This document shows, piece after piece, positions 24,798-36,800 of a stretch of 64,000 nucleotides of DNA; positions within the stretch are counted from its first letter, which is position 1, and every line of letters starts with the position of its first letter. The stretch spans positions 30,671,053 to 30,735,052 of the forward strand of contig CM060732.1 of NCBI GenBank assembly GCA_030704615.1. The letters are read 5' to 3'. The notes under the pieces were generated by a model. It was not told the DNA's origin. It searched no databases and saw only the letters and a list, made by a program, of their open reading frames with translations. A program made the position numbers and the translations under genes. Origin of the DNA: Takakia lepidozioides (Eukaryota > Streptophyta > Takakiopsida > Takakiales > Takakiaceae).

Positions 24798-27134
24798 TCA
24801 CAAGCATTGACACCATTCTTCTGGTATGGCAGCATCATTGCACGTTCTCTCTTCTGCCACTTCATTGTGCAACAGATCGGTCCCATTTGCGGTGACCCAA
24901 CGGCTGCTAGCAATGTCTGCCCAGCTTGCCCTCTCCTTCGGCGTCAAACCTGCCATACGGATGCCTTGTAATGTTTGGTAGACATCCAGACCACTTACCA
25001 TCCTCTGTTGATTTATGGTCATAGTGTCATGGCGGTTGTCTTGGTCCACAAACCAGGGAGGTAACATGATCGCCATGAATGGGTTTTTGTGCTCGACAGC
25101 GCCATTCTGAGTGACACCAAAATTGAGGCCCATGTGCAACCCATGGTCAGCAGCAATGACCACCGCAGTGTGATTCCATTTCGCCCGAGCTGCCAAGCTG
25201 TTCAAATAGTCTGCCAATCCATCATCTAAGTTTCGAAGGACTTCCGTGGTTCCTTCATGACCTTCCAGGAACCAAGCTAATGAGAACTTAGCATGGTCTG
25301 CATAAGCATCTTCAAAGGACTTCAAGTAGCGTAGCTCGTGTTCGTGCACCTGTTCACCCTTGAGGCATCGAGCAGTAATGGAATATGGCCCTTTGAAGTT
25401 ACCAAACGGGTTTACATCTTCCGCAAAAAAATCAGAATGACAGAATGGCGACAGAAGCTCGTGGTCAAAACTGGGTTGGTTGTATGTACTTGACTTTTTG
25501 CTCATATAAGCAGCAGCCAAATCCTGGCAAGTGTCTGCTGTATACATGGTCACCCAACCAGATGTTGCATAATCTTCCCAAACCGGCGGGGCCACTTCTG
25601 TTTTATTGTCTACCGGCTCAACGATCCCTTCAAACATAGCTCGGACATTCGGTGCAGTGCAAAATTCCACAATACTGTATCGGAAAAATTGGTACAATCT
25701 GGTCAACCCTTTGGCATCAGCTTCCTCTAATGCTGCAACTGTGCGGCGGAGGCGTCGATGAAAACCACGGCGGCTTAATGCATCAATGAAAATGAAGACA
25801 ACATCAAGTTTCTTTGCATGTTCACTTGTTTCTGCACCCATACCATCACTTGCACCGTTACCCTGGGGTGCCAGCTCAGCTTTCATCCTATTCAAAGCAT
25901 TTAGATTTGGACGGACCTGTGTCACGAGCCTCTCAGCATCACCACATCGGACCATTACAGCCTCAATCCCATCCGCAAGCTGCAAAATCGTTGGCTCTTT
26001 CCCAACCTCATATGGAATTTCTCCTGCCTCACGTACCTTGTCCATGACATTCTTATTGAAAGGCCTTTCAAGCAGGCCCACATAATCCTCCTCCACAAGC
26101 TTGTCACCTTTGGGCCAATCGACTGTGGATGGAAGAGGGGTGTAAGTCTTCATGCCTTCACCAGCAGCGTTGCAGCTTATTGAAAGAGCGCCATCCATTG
26201 TTAAGTTGATAAAGAAGCCCAGTGCATGAACCTTTGCAATCTCCAGTTCTGAATTCCCCCCGCAAGTGAAAGTACTTGCCCAAAAGTTTTGGCTGCCTTC
26301 AGGATAGATGTCCACCCATGCCAGTCCCCGGTTGACAGGTGTGCACACACTAGTATCATCCTTGATTAAAGGCAGCATACGCTCACCACGAAATCCTTGG
26401 TCCCACACTGCACTTGCGTTACGGAGAGAAACAATGATACAAATAGCACCCACCACAATGAAGGGGAGATGCACCAGAATGAGCTTCCTTGTTCCAATGA
26501 TGCGCCACGCACAATACTCAACCATTCCAACAACCACTGCGGGAACAACAAAGACGACAAACATGAGCATGTTGTACGCACCATGGTGCTGGAGGCTCCC
26601 GCCATGGTCATAGAGGAACATGAGTTGCCATGTGGTGATGATGAACCCCACCAATATGGCACGCACACCGGGACCGGGGATGTTGGCATCGAACATCGCA
26701 ATGTAGATCGCTGCAAGGAAGCATGCCATTCCCAAGAAAAGACACGTCGCTATGCGGCCCAATTGGTGGATTACAGTGCGCAAGTCGCCCCCGACAAGCG
26801 ACCCCCAGTACAAACTGACCCATAACACCGTCAGGATCGGGACAGCAACTACCGGATTATAATACGAGGTCCTGCTGCTAGCACCGAATTTACTCACACC
26901 CACCTTGCCTTGCCGTTTCTGAATACCACTGCTAAAAGTGCTGATGAGAGGTTCTGACTGTTCAACGCAATCATGGTCATCATCTCCTCGTTTCCAAGAA
27001 CTCTTACGCTGCAACTGGTACTTGTCCAAATTTGAGATCTTGCGAATCAAAGTCAGCAGTCCTGAGCCCCATTTTGGTGAGAGATCCTTCCACCTCTTTT
27101 TCCCTCGCCATTCCTCATCAAGGACTAACATCAT
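24798..27134 (-). CDS. DUF229 membrane protein, alkaline-phosphatase-like fold
   Basis: Single-exon gene of 778 codons from the ATG at 27134; an in-frame TGA lies four codons upstream, just before a GTG at 27143. The N-terminal ~90 residues are basic, followed by about five hydrophobic segments (VVAVPILTVLWVSLYW, IATCLFLGMACFLAAIY, AILVGFIITTWQLMFLY, MLMFVVFVVPAVVVGM, LVHLPFIVVGAICIIV). The C-terminal half is the DUF229 domain, of the alkaline phosphatase/sulfatase superfamily: VVFIFIDALSRRGF, a YATSGW..MYTADTC block and the metal-site motif AADHGLHMG near the end. In the family these Asp and His residues bind catalytic metal; the substrate of plant DUF229 proteins is not established. No introns are seen in the coding region, unlike the neighbouring genes. 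It ends about 310 bp from LINE debris downstream. Confidence 0.9.
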   Translation of the reverse strand: MMLVLDEEWRGKKRWKDLSPKWGSGLLTLIRKISNLDKYQLQRKSSWKRGDDDHDCVEQSEPLISTFSSGIQKRQGKVGVSKFGASSRTSYYNPVVAVPILTVLWVSLYWGSLVGGDLRTVIHQLGRIATCLFLGMACFLAAIYIAMFDANIPGPGVRAILVGFIITTWQLMFLYDHGGSLQHHGAYNMLMFVVFVVPAVVVGMVEYCAWRIIGTRKLILVHLPFIVVGAICIIVSLRNASAVWDQGFRGERMLPLIKDDTSVCTPVNRGLAWVDIYPEGSQNFWASTFTCGGNSELEIAKVHALGFFINLTMDGALSISCNAAGEGMKTYTPLPSTVDWPKGDKLVEEDYVGLLERPFNKNVMDKVREAGEIPYEVGKEPTILQLADGIEAVMVRCGDAERLVTQVRPNLNALNRMKAELAPQGNGASDGMGAETSEHAKKLDVVFIFIDALSRRGFHRRLRRTVAALEEADAKGLTRLYQFFRYSIVEFCTAPNVRAMFEGIVEPVDNKTEVAPPVWEDYATSGWVTMYTADTCQDLAAAYMSKKSSTYNQPSFDHELLSPFCHSDFFAEDVNPFGNFKGPYSITARCLKGEQVHEHELRYLKSFEDAYADHAKFSLAWFLEGHEGTTEVLRNLDDGLADYLNSLAARAKWNHTAVVIAADHGLHMGLNFGVTQNGAVEHKNPFMAIMLPPWFVDQDNRHDTMTINQQRMVSGLDVYQTLQGIRMAGLTPKERASWADIASSRWVTANGTDLLHNEVAEERTCNDAAIPEEWCQCL

Positions 27135-29810
27135 ATCATCCACTCATCCCGAATGTGACCTGACTCTAACAGCCTGGAAGCTAGCAAAGCGCCCAGGGAG
27201 GGCCCAATGTAGATGTTCCTGAAAGCAACCCCGTTAGTGTCATCAAAAAGTACATACTGCAATCCTGACAATGTTTGTACATCTGTCCACCTTCACCAAA
27301 GAGGACATCAAATTGCAGAATTTATTCCGCACTAGTAATTCTGGGAATACAATATTCTCGAGAGGAAATTCAACAAGTCCTCATTAGCCAAAAGTACGTG
27401 TGTGGAACTTTGTGGAATCATAACAGGGCACTGCAAGTTCAAGAAAACTAGGGGGAGGAGCATAGAGAAGGAGCTAGACAGAAGACAGAGTCTCGGGCTT
27501 AGAGCATAGTTATGTCAAGGGTGAAGAAACCTTAACATAACTATTTTGTTGATGTGAGCAGATGAGGCTGGTGTCCAGTGTGCAATACACTAATTGACCC
27601 TGAAAACATTTCCAATTGCGTGGGACTCTCCTCAAAGCTAGACAACTCCGAGTCTTGAGAAAATACAACTGACCATAAATATGTTCCCAGACAATTGAAA
27701 CCGCGACTGTCTCGGGGAGGACCCTTCAATATAGATCACACCACACATGATAAAAGCCTGCACTGCACCATCGGGCTGTGATATCAGCAAATACGGATAT
27801 GGAAAGAAGCCGCTTGCCATTTCTGTGGTCCACACATGACCATCCAACCAATTCAAGGGCATTGCTGCACTTAACACCCAAGCGTCATCAATACTCTAAA
27901 AGTGGTGCTAGAGTGACATTCTCTTTGCAACTCAACAGTAACCTTCACAGTACAACCTGATTCACAAAATCAGATAGTTAAGCACATTACATCCCGTCAC
28001 AACAGGTCAGTTAGCACACATCAGAGGCGGTGGGTCTCTCTTTTGACACCTCCAAGGATCCAACAGACACTAATAGAGTGAAACTACAACATGTCAGACA
28101 GGCAACCAGAACATGCCCGTAATGTTGGTGATAATAGTTCAAAGATAGCAGTCACTTACTGTGAGTTCTGGGTGCAGAATGTGCCAATCCGAGTTTTTTT
28201 CTACACAAGCATTTCTAGGAACACCTCATTTAGTTTGTTGTGCACCCCTTGAGGTAATATGCAGGTCGATGTTGATGTTTTAGATAGGCATCTTCGGGGA
28301 AAAAAAAAACCCACAAAGATGTACATTGAACAAGATTACTTTCCGTTAAGTCACTCTCAGCATTCGATTAATGTACAGGAACATTCAAAATACGGGCAGA
28401 GAGTGAATGATTGTACCGTCAAACAGTTGGGGTTGTTCCAAGCTTTGTTGAAGTGGTCAAGGTTGGAAACAACAAATCCACCACAAAAGCAAATGACTGA
28501 CCTTTCAGATCGCTTGGACCTGAGTAAGAACATATTGCTTCTTCGCAGCTTTCAAATGCAGGGAACGTGTTGCACAGCTTCTGAGGCAGTTCGGATAAGT
28601 ATACCAAATTGCATTCCGTTACAAATCCTCGAAGAAGTCAAATCAATTGCGGCTAGAAATACCTGACAAGCAATCTACGAGTTGACCTGATAAACCGGAC
28701 AATCACGATATCAAAGCTCTAACTACATCTACATAGTCCTTGACCAACTAACACCACAGTGCTAAAGCTCCCTTCACCAGTGCCCTGTGGTGCAAATCCA
28801 GAAAGCAGTAGAAGACAGAGAAGGAGGAAGGGGGAGAACGCAAGAGAGGGAAGAAAGAGAATCACGGACAAGAAAGCGGGAGCCTAAGGGAGCCCAAGAA
28901 GGTCACAACAGCATTCATTTGATTTATTTGCTCACTATCTAATCCTTTGGAGTCGTAGGATCCTTGTAACCCGACCCGATCGTCTTCGAACCCATCGCGT
29001 TTACTAGATCCGCGACGACATACTCCCCCTCGGTGATTACAACAACGGTCGGAGAAGGAAAGGATCCCCCCTCCCCATTCCTATTCCACGGACTCAACAG
29101 GACAACCTCTGTACACATCTATGTAAACAGGATGATGAGGAAGTTTCGCATTGAAACGCACAAGAGATGTACCCAACAACGACTCAGAATCGTGATGCTC
29201 CTCTATAACAAAGTGAATGAAAGACATGAATCCGGGGAAGCTACTAGCAATCACATAAGTTGAACATATAATAAACACCTTGATTCCAACAGTTCCTGCT
29301 GCCGGCACTAAGCATGTGGGAGTGGTGATGTACAAGCCCCACATACATACATCAGCTGCAAAGTATTCAGTGAGATAGATATGAAAACGAAGTGTGCAAG
29401 CGACAGTGCAGAGAAGCGATAACTTACTGAATGTGAGTAAGATCCGACACAGCACCATCTGAAGCTTGGTGGGTGCGGGCAGGTTGAAGCAGGAGCTTGG
29501 TGGGATTGGATGGAGATTGAAATCCGGGAGTCGGACGAGGGAGAGGGATCGGGATTGAGAGGCGCATTGTGATGGTCGTCATCAAGATTCTAGATTCATT
29601 GGGCTGCAAAGGAAATAGACAGTCAGTCAGACGTGTCGTCACTCGCAAGGTTGAATATTCACTGTGGACAGAATGGCAGGGCCCACATGAAGGCAACAAG
29701 TTGGCAAGGAATAGTTGGCCAGTCATCAAATATAGGATGCCATGTAGACTGTGATCCACACACCCTGCCTTGATTCACGCTTCACCAGTTCCCTACGGTG
29801 GGAAAACAAG
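27135..29810. other. Upstream region of DUF229 gene, no other gene supported
   Basis: 2.7 kb without a recognisable domain. It should contain the DUF229 promoter and possibly untranslated 5' exons (minus strand). A 135-codon plus-strand frame at 28259-28666 starts with ATG but has no recognisable features. CpG-containing sequence at 28960-29100 and 29440-29560 may mark promoter DNA. Confidence 0.4.
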
Positions 29811-29822
29811 CAGCTAATCAAG

Positions 29823-29868
29823 TAGCTAGGACAGTCCAAGTGTCCGCCCGCGTGGACAGTCCTAGCTA
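29823..29868. repeat. Perfect 16-bp inverted repeat with 14-nt loop
   Basis: TAGCTAGGACAGTCCA at 29823-29838 and its exact reverse complement at 29853-29868. About 60 bp further on, an ATG in strong context (CCGCCATGG, 29929) opens an 18-codon frame only. Function unknown. Confidence 0.85.
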
Positions 29869-30245
29869 TGTACCCGGTGGGGGGTGGTCAAGGTGGCAGC
29901 AGCCCGTCTCCCTATCCCCGCGGCCGCCATGGCCTTCTTTCTCTCATCGCTTCCTGCGATTGCCCTCTCTGCTCGAGCTTGTTTATGATTTCCTGCGTTT
30001 TGCACATTTCTACCTTGCATTTTTCTGCTTTAGGGTAGCATGGCGAGCTCTGAAATGTGGCAGATGTGCGCCGGGTTTGCAGTGAGAAGCTGCGGTGTTG
30101 AGCCGATTGTTGGCCACTTGTTGTATACTTCCTTGCTTTAGCGATGGTGCAGGTCCTTCATACTCAGCGACGGCGCTGAGTCTCGCGAGTCACTACTTAG
30201 TCGTCTTCGCTGCACTGCCCTGGCAGCATTGTCTGCACGATAAGG

Positions 30246-30710
30246 CCTCTGAATTTTGTGTGGCCTCGTCGTAATGAGGCGCCACCATGGAGAGAGGGGA
30301 CAAGGACCTGACGCGGGTCCCACTACAATTAAACCATCACTATTACCATGTTTCTCTTATATATATAAAAAAGGACAGTTTGTCGGCCAGGTTGGAGGTT
30401 GTGGTCTGGTGGTAGGTGGTAGGTCGATGGTGACATAGCGATGCACGTCCCGGTGGTTGGCGCTGACTATAACTACCTCCATGGAGGTAGTTTGTAACTA
30501 CTCTCATGCAGGTAGTTCAGCTTGGTTTTGCAACCTTCATGTAGAAAATCCTAAAACTACCTACATGGAGGTAGTTGTAAATTTCATACATAAGCCAAAG
30601 AAATTCTAAGTCCTCAAGGCACGAAGGTAGTTTGCTCCTATGTCAACGAGACGGTGGGCCCCATCACCCGAGCATCCTCATTACCACGAGGCCACACAAA
30701 ATTCACAGCC
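30246..30710 (+). mobile_element. 465-bp MITE, copy B
   Basis: Same element as 12399-12858 in reverse orientation. The terminal inverted repeats read CCTCTGAATTTTGTGTGGCC at the left and, on the other strand, GGCTGTGAATTTTGTGTGGC at the right. The interior keeps a TATATATATAAAAA tract at about 30358-30371 and the chain of ACTACCTNCATGNAGGTAGT palindromes (30470-30650). No clear target duplication, so this copy is probably older. Confidence 0.88.
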
Positions 30711-31215
30711 CAAATGCCAAATTCACAACTGACAATAAGGGACACTTCATAACATTTTATAAGGGCCAACTTCCATGTCTCGGCCGTCCTGGCCAAGTTA
30801 TCCAAAGTTGACCAACGTCGGTGGATCATGGCCGACTGGTGGGATGGATTGCTTTCATGTGCATAGGGTTCAAGAGGAATTGGGCAGTAGTAGGTCTCCC
30901 TCTTTGTCCAAGGCGCTGGGACCAATTGAGCCTGTCAAATTGTGGATCCCGCAAGCAAAGAGATAGGATCAGTGTTTTTCTTTCTGGCGAAACATCGCCA
31001 AATTTCGACCTGGAAACTGCATCAGCTACTTGTACAAAGGAATTATGGGGGATAAAATCTGACTTTTTCGCCAAAAAGCAGCAGCAGATAAATTTCAGGG
31101 GCCTAATCTTGCCGACGTGGACCAATCAAAACGTGACACCTGGAATATAGCCATTTTTCTAACTATGCTAGATTGTTGCCACATGGGCACTGGGTAGAAT
31201 TCACAGGTGGCCCCG

Positions 31216-31257
31216 CCAGCGATTTGAGAAATATGAAAAAAAAAAAAAAAAAAAAAA
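31216..31257 (+). repeat. Poly(A) tract
   Basis: A run of about 22 A residues after ATATGAAA. No LINE or SINE body could be assigned to it. Confidence 0.7.
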
Positions 31258-31499
31258 CACTGGTTGGGATGGCAAGCAATGTGCACAAAGGTGACCTTCA
31301 CAGCAAGTAGAAGAGACATGGTAACCTAGTGCAGCAGGTCAAAAGCGATTACCTAAATAGGCCATGAACTCTGGCGCCAAATTCCCAGGTATTGCGGTCA
31401 CCGATGTTGGTCACCAATATCTGGGCGTCCGCGAAATTTAACGCATGAAAGAAGGGTGTCATTTTTGTCATATAGTGCCAACTTGGCCTAGCCGAGACA

Positions 31500-31790
31500 T
31501 GAAAGTCCCTAAGACTCCCTAAATAACCTCATCAAAAAAGGTATCTTGGTACAATGGATGTTATTTATGCGTATCTATTTTTCCGAAATACTTTTCTTAA
31601 AAATATTAGACCGACTATAGTCGGTCATCCATAATGGGATGACCGTTTAGAGCCGGTCATCAGTGTGTGTGGTCGAAGCGTCATAAATATGTAGGATTCA
31701 AAATACACATATACGTCAAAAATTCATTATGACCCAACATTGTAGATACACACACTTTAGGTTAGATATTAATGGCGTTTCATCTTGCAT
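31500..31790 (+). repeat. Dispersed repeat family R2, copy 1
   Basis: About 290 bp sharing AGACTCCCTAAA, CCTCATCAAAAAAGGT, ACAATGGATGTTATTTA, and TTTAGGTTAGATATTAA with 62471-62740 in the same orientation. It contains the hairpin GACCGACTATAGTCGGTC and a second pair GATGACCG...CGGTCATC. Confidence 0.8.
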
Positions 31791-31888
31791 CATCCATGTT
31801 CAATGGCAATTGATAATGATACATGCTTGTTTTCATCCAACCTAAAAGCCATCATCCTTAAACATTAATCATCATGTTTAATGTGTAG

Positions 31889-32594
31889 AACATGTTTAAG
31901 CTTCTCATTGTTTGATAATTGGGACTTTGAATGCGGGCAGGTGTGGTTGTGGCGAGGCCCGCGGGTGACACATGAGGTCGCGCAGGGTGGGGCGACCCCT
32001 ACCCGACAGGGTCAGTCTGCTCGGGTGAGCCGCCCCGGGGCGCGCGCAGGGGCAGCGAGAGGGGGAGCGAGTCTGTTGGGCTCACAAAACACCTCAAGAT
32101 ATGTAGATAAATAATTAATTATTTCAAGGTTTGGCAAAAAGCAGCGGCTAGTGTGATGGTAAAGAGCAACTTGTGACGAACGTGAGGTCAGCTGGCAGGT
32201 GGAGGGTCTGAAGGTTGGAGTTAGGCGCTCGCCAGTTGAAGTCCGCTCGTCAATCGTGAGTCTGCTGGTGAGTCCGCTCGCCAGTCTGCTGGTCAGTCCG
32301 CTCGCCAGTCTGCTGGTCAGTCCGCTCACCAATCGCCAGTCCGCTCGCCAGTCTGCTGGTCAGTCCGCTCGCCAATCCGCTGGTTAGTCCGCTCGCCAGT
32401 TGGAGTCAGTCTATTGAGGGTTTGGCCAGTTCGCTAGAAGGTCCGCCGCCGTTAAAGAACTAGGACTTAGAAAAAATTCAGAATCTAGATCCGGTGAAAG
32501 GGGGGTGGGTTCATGAGCTCACCCCATGGGCCGTACTGGTGGGGCCCATAGGTGCATTCAAGTCCCAATTATTAAAAAATGAGAGGCCATGTTT
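31889..32594. mobile_element. ~700-bp foldback element carrying a minisatellite
   Basis: Inverted arms of about 45 bp at 31889-31934 and 32554-32594 share TCTCATT, ATAATTGGGACTT and GAATGC. The interior is GC-rich, unlike its flanks, and holds a tandem repeat (32236-32412). No transposase. Exact ends and target duplication not resolved. Confidence 0.65.
32236..32412 (+). repeat. 24-bp minisatellite
   Basis: About seven imperfect units of GTCCGCTCGCCAGTCTGCTG plus GTCA. Some units are shortened to TCCGCTCGCCAAT. Lies inside the foldback element 31889-32594. Confidence 0.85.
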
Positions 32595-32599
32595 AATGC

Positions 32600-35500
32600 G
32601 TCCAAGACCAATTAAACAAAGCCCAAGCATACTAGGTAACTCTCACTATACTACACTAACACATATGTAGACTAATATGAGAGTCTCTCATGTTAGTTCT
32701 AGAATGTTATGCTTAGTGGTATGGTAGTAACCATGGTGATTGCATGCTTTGATTCTCAGTTTATGGGTTGATAGGGTGGGGTGCAAGGTATTATGGCTGG
32801 CAAACGCAAGTTGTGCACAGCTTTAGAGCCACCATCAACTCCTGCAGAGTATGAAAAGAAAGTCTCTATATTTGCTTCCTGGGCTTTGGAAAGTATGGCG
32901 CTCTCCGCGTTGGGCTCTCGGCATGCTCTTGCCTTAGCTCTAGCTAAAACCTTAGTCATGACTAACCCCCTAGGGCTCCGCCATCTTTTTCTTTTCTTAG
33001 TTTTAATTCTTAGCTTTTTCAGCAAGTTCGCCAAACTAACCCCAGCTAACGTTTCGGCGGCGGTTGATGCCGCCGCCATCGCTCTCAAGCTGTGCTCGCT
33101 TCCCCTCTCCCCCCCCCCTTAGCTGTGCTCTCTCTCTCCCTCTGCTGTACCTCCAATCTAAACCCCTTAGCAGTGTGTGCTCCCCCACTCTTAGTTTAGC
33201 CTTCAACAAGCAAATTTGGGACCAACGACCGCAACACCAAACTTCTTGCGCTCACCCCAAGCAATCTCTCAAGAAGCTTTGCAACCAGGCCCCCTAGCCT
33301 GACGACCCCTCAACTCACTCTCACGGGCTGCTCTACATTACATACAGCTACAACAAGCTCGCTCATCGCTTGGCCAACAAGATCCGCTCACCCCCCCCCC
33401 CCCCCTTACATTGCCAACTCGGACCAGGTTCATCAAAAATTCCGGAAAAATGTGCGTATCAAGGCTCTTGTGCTCTCAGGCCACAAGGTTCTTTTGCAAA
33501 TTAGCAGGCCGCTCGCCAACCCAAGACTTACATTGGGTTTTCAACGAAGCCCGGCGAACCATTTTAGCTTTAATTGGTTCATTCATTTATTCAAACTGAC
33601 TTCAACCGCGGCCTAGGCTGCTCCCACACACACTCAGGTCTCAAAAGAGCGTACGTTACAATGCAACATAGTCCCAGTCTACTACGAAGGCCCACCCACC
33701 ACATACAAAGCAAGTAGCAGCCTGCTTCAAAGGCCCTCCCGAACTACCTCAGCAAAGACCAAGCATTAGAGCTTGTACTTAGGCAAACCGGCTACCACAA
33801 GAGCTGCACCGAAAGCCGTATGGGAAAATCACCCGCTCTAAGAGAGCCTGACCTCCTCCAAATTTTCCACCTCCCCAAATGGTCAGCTCGGGGCGTCCAC
33901 AACCAGGCCCCGCTGGCCTGCAGAATATTTCCTTACTTCCCTTGTGACCCAGGTTAAACAGATTTCAGACTCTGGCATAGGCTCTATCAACACGACCTTC
34001 CTCGGGACCACTACAAACAACAAACTGGACAGTAGCAACGCACAACCCTCACCTGCCCACGCACACCCTCCCCCCTGTATGAGCCACAGAAAAGGATCTA
34101 TGGAGGTCGATGGCAAACAACTGCAGCCTACCCCACTAGCTCGAAGTATCAGGACAACGACCCCCTCTCGCAGCCAGACAGGCGTGCCCACTGGTGGTCG
34201 AGCTTTCCATACCCCCACACTTTTCCTGGTAAGCCACACGTAGCCACTCTCACACTCACTTTTCTTCCATTCATGCCTCGATTCAATAGTACAGTCACCA
34301 CCTCAAACTTTCTTATTACAAATACCAGGCCCGTTAATCAAATCCTGCCAGAATTCTTACATCACAGGACTCTCGCCCGGTACTACTATACCACCTTCGT
34401 TCCCGGCCAATCCCTGCGCTTACACTCACCTAAGTCATCTCTCTACACCGGCCCCCACTGTAAAGGCCATAAGCTGGCATCCAACTCAACTAACCATGTA
34501 CAAAAGAGCCCTGTAGCTCTCAACTGGTCTGGCTTGGATGTTTTTGCAAAGCTCCACCGCGTCCAAGATCTATAAGCCCCCAAGGGCTACCTCCACCATG
34601 CCAGTCAAAATGTTGGTCGCCCCCCTCAGCAATGCAATGGAACAGTATGTGCCCAAGTGGGAGCTCATTCCCCACCAAGGCACCCCCAGTTCCTGGCCCA
34701 CCTCAAGGTGAAGCTTCCTCCAATCTGCGCAACGGATGGACCTGTCAAAAAGTAACAACCAGCACACACTCCCCCTTGCCTCATCTCGCCAACCGACACT
34801 AGTCAAGGAAGCATCTTCACTCCTTCTTTGTTTCGCTCACTATGCTTCCCCACTCAATCTGCAAACAATGATTTACATTCTTACTGCCTCGTAGCACAAT
34901 ACAACTGCTTCGACTTCCTCCATGATGGTTGCAGGATAGGGTGTCTCAGTTTGGACGTCATCGGGCAGTTTTTCAGTGACTGTGCTTCATGTTATCTTTT
35001 TCTTTGTTCAACAATAGTTCATCTTTATTATAAAGGACATTGGTTCTTGTATACCACCTAAGAGACCTATATAATGTAACAATTTTTTCGCAAATTGGAT
35101 GAACTATAAGAATGTTATGGACTTTTGAATCTCAAACATTTTTTTGACATTGGCACAGTTTTTTGTGCTATGGACTCTAATAAACATATCTAAGTGTAAC
35201 CAATTGTGATAAGGACAAAAAGCCATGTGTAGAAATTGTGCAATTTTTCAAAAGGTGAAAACAGTTTGAAAATCTATCAAATTTTGACCAAACTATGGAT
35301 TTTTTTATACACCAAAAAACAAGTGTTTTTCATTAGTCCATAACATATTGTCTTTTGGGTTTTTGGGATATCATCTTTTACTAATAAATCTACAAACATA
35401 TAATCTAGGATGGCTAGGTGGTATATGGACAAATGGTCATAGATTCTAAGATTTGACTCCTAAAAGTTTTTTCCACTAAAAGATTAAAATTTCTAATAAA

Positions 35501-35780
35501 TAATATCTATAATATCTGGGGTTAGACCCTTTACTAAATATGTTAAGTATAATATTGTCTATCTTTATGAAAAAATATGCTCCAAAAAAAAAAAACTTTC
35601 ATGGACGTCACCATCTGCCGAAATTGAGACACCTACTCATATAGCATTTTCAGAACCAAGACCGCCAACACCACAACCATGTTCACCCCTACCATTCTGC
35701 ATATATTCTTATCATCTGCTTACAGATGATAGTATGCTAAACCTTGTATTGCAAATGCAAGCTGCAGCTATCAACACCAA
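32600..35780. other. Decayed sequence, possibly an unclassified retroelement at 32780-35060
   Basis: No recognised domain. 32781-33122 has an ATG-initiated 113-codon frame (MAGKRKLCTALEP...) rich in Ala/Leu; 33280-34800 is C-rich with many short, Ser/Pro/His-rich frames on the plus strand and a poly(C) run at 33389-33406. 35060-35780 is AT-rich and featureless. Composition of 32780-35060 differs sharply from the AT-rich DNA on both sides, which suggests inserted material. Confidence 0.3.
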
Positions 35781-35879
35781 TTTCTTGCCCAAATGCCCAT
35801 CTACTGACGCACACACACTACAATATTTAAATCTACTAACCAAATCTGATTCCAGGAAATGACATGCCAGACACTCAAA

Positions 35880-36120
35880 CAATGACGTCCTACCCTACAA
35901 GAGGCAGAATACATGGCAACACAAGAAGCTGTTTGGTTACACGGACTGCTTCAGGACTTCAGGGATTAGAAACAAAGTTGTTTAAAGGCGCATAGCAATC
36001 ACGAATAGTTGAAAGAATCGAGGACAAATCACATAGATATAAAATTCCATTCCATTAAGGAAAAAATGGAGAGCAAAGATATATATTATCTTACTGTCAC
36101 GGACATAGCCCAGAACAACC
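35880..36120 (+). mobile_element. Ty1/copia RNase H C-terminal remnant
   Basis: With stops and a shift, the plus strand reads EAEYMATQEAVWLHGLL (35897 on) and HIDIKFHSIKEKMESKDIYY (36020-36085). These are the end-of-pol signatures of Copia elements (TEAEY..., HIDIKYH...). Truncated at the 5' side. Confidence 0.85.
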
Positions 36121-36490
36121 TACTAGGAGTAAATACCAAAAGTTACCAAGTTATCATTTTACCGAAAGTTACCGTGATTTACTATAAGTTACCATGAATT
36201 ACCAAGTTACCGGGAGGTTACCAAGTTATCGAGAGTAACTTGGGAGGGAAACTGCTCAGGAAGTTTCCTATCAAGATACCTCATTTGTTTAAGGAAACTT
36301 CTCCATCAAGAAACCTCAATTGGGAAAACTTCTTAGAGAACTTCTTAGTAACTAGCATATATAGAAAGCGAGACTGAACACTCTTCAGTCTCGCCAGCAC
36401 AAGTTCAAGCTACTCTTGTTTCCAGTCCCAGTACTCCAGTTCAGCTTCCAGTACTCTAGCCCAGTTTCCAGTATCTGGCACTCTAGTCTA
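36095..36490 (+). repeat. Probable LTR following the Copia remnant
   Basis: Begins at about 36095 with TGTCACGG after the end of the Copia pol frame, has internal GTTACCAAGTTA repeats, a CATATATAG TATA-like motif at about 36354-36362, and a following GAGACTGAACACTCTTCAG. No second copy is in the window, so LTR status rests on position and promoter-like content. Confidence 0.45.
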
Positions 36491-36800
36491 GTTTCTAGAT
36501 GTAGTCGTAGGAACAATCGTACTTGTTGAACAAAATCGCAAAATCTTGATCTTGTCCCATCAAATTTTTCGGGCATGCTGATCTTTGGTTCTCTCGTAAT
36601 TTGTTGAAGATGAGCCGTTGTTGTAGGAGCTGTTGCAGTAAGGACTCGTATGGTTGAAGATCCATTGTTCGACTCCTTTAACTCTGAAATTTGTTGTTGC
36701 AAATTGTGGAGAGCGTTGTCAAGATCTTGAGACTAGTCAGCTTGTAATTGGGCGGTAGAGATACGAAGTTCTTGCATCTGGAGTTGAAGACTCTGCAAAA
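36490..36800 (-). mobile_element. Ty3/gypsy gag N-terminal fragment, inverted
   Basis: The minus strand reads a coiled N-terminus (LQLQMQELRI..., LQQQISELKESNNG) and the gag core start MPEKFDGTRSRFCDFVQQV. This is the part of gag that should directly precede the plus-strand fragment beginning at 37015. Confidence 0.8.

Noticed and set aside
24798-27143. GTG start at 27143 for the DUF229 protein
   Set aside because: Eukaryotic nuclear gene; the first ATG, four codons downstream at 27134, is the sensible start.
28259-28666. 135-codon plus-strand frame as a gene
   Set aside because: ATG-started but without recognisable motif, neighbouring splice sites or promoter evidence; could be chance.
33389-33406. 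Poly(C) run as a regulatory or structural element
   Set aside because: Homopolymer lengths are often assembly or sequencing artefacts, and nothing nearby supports a role.
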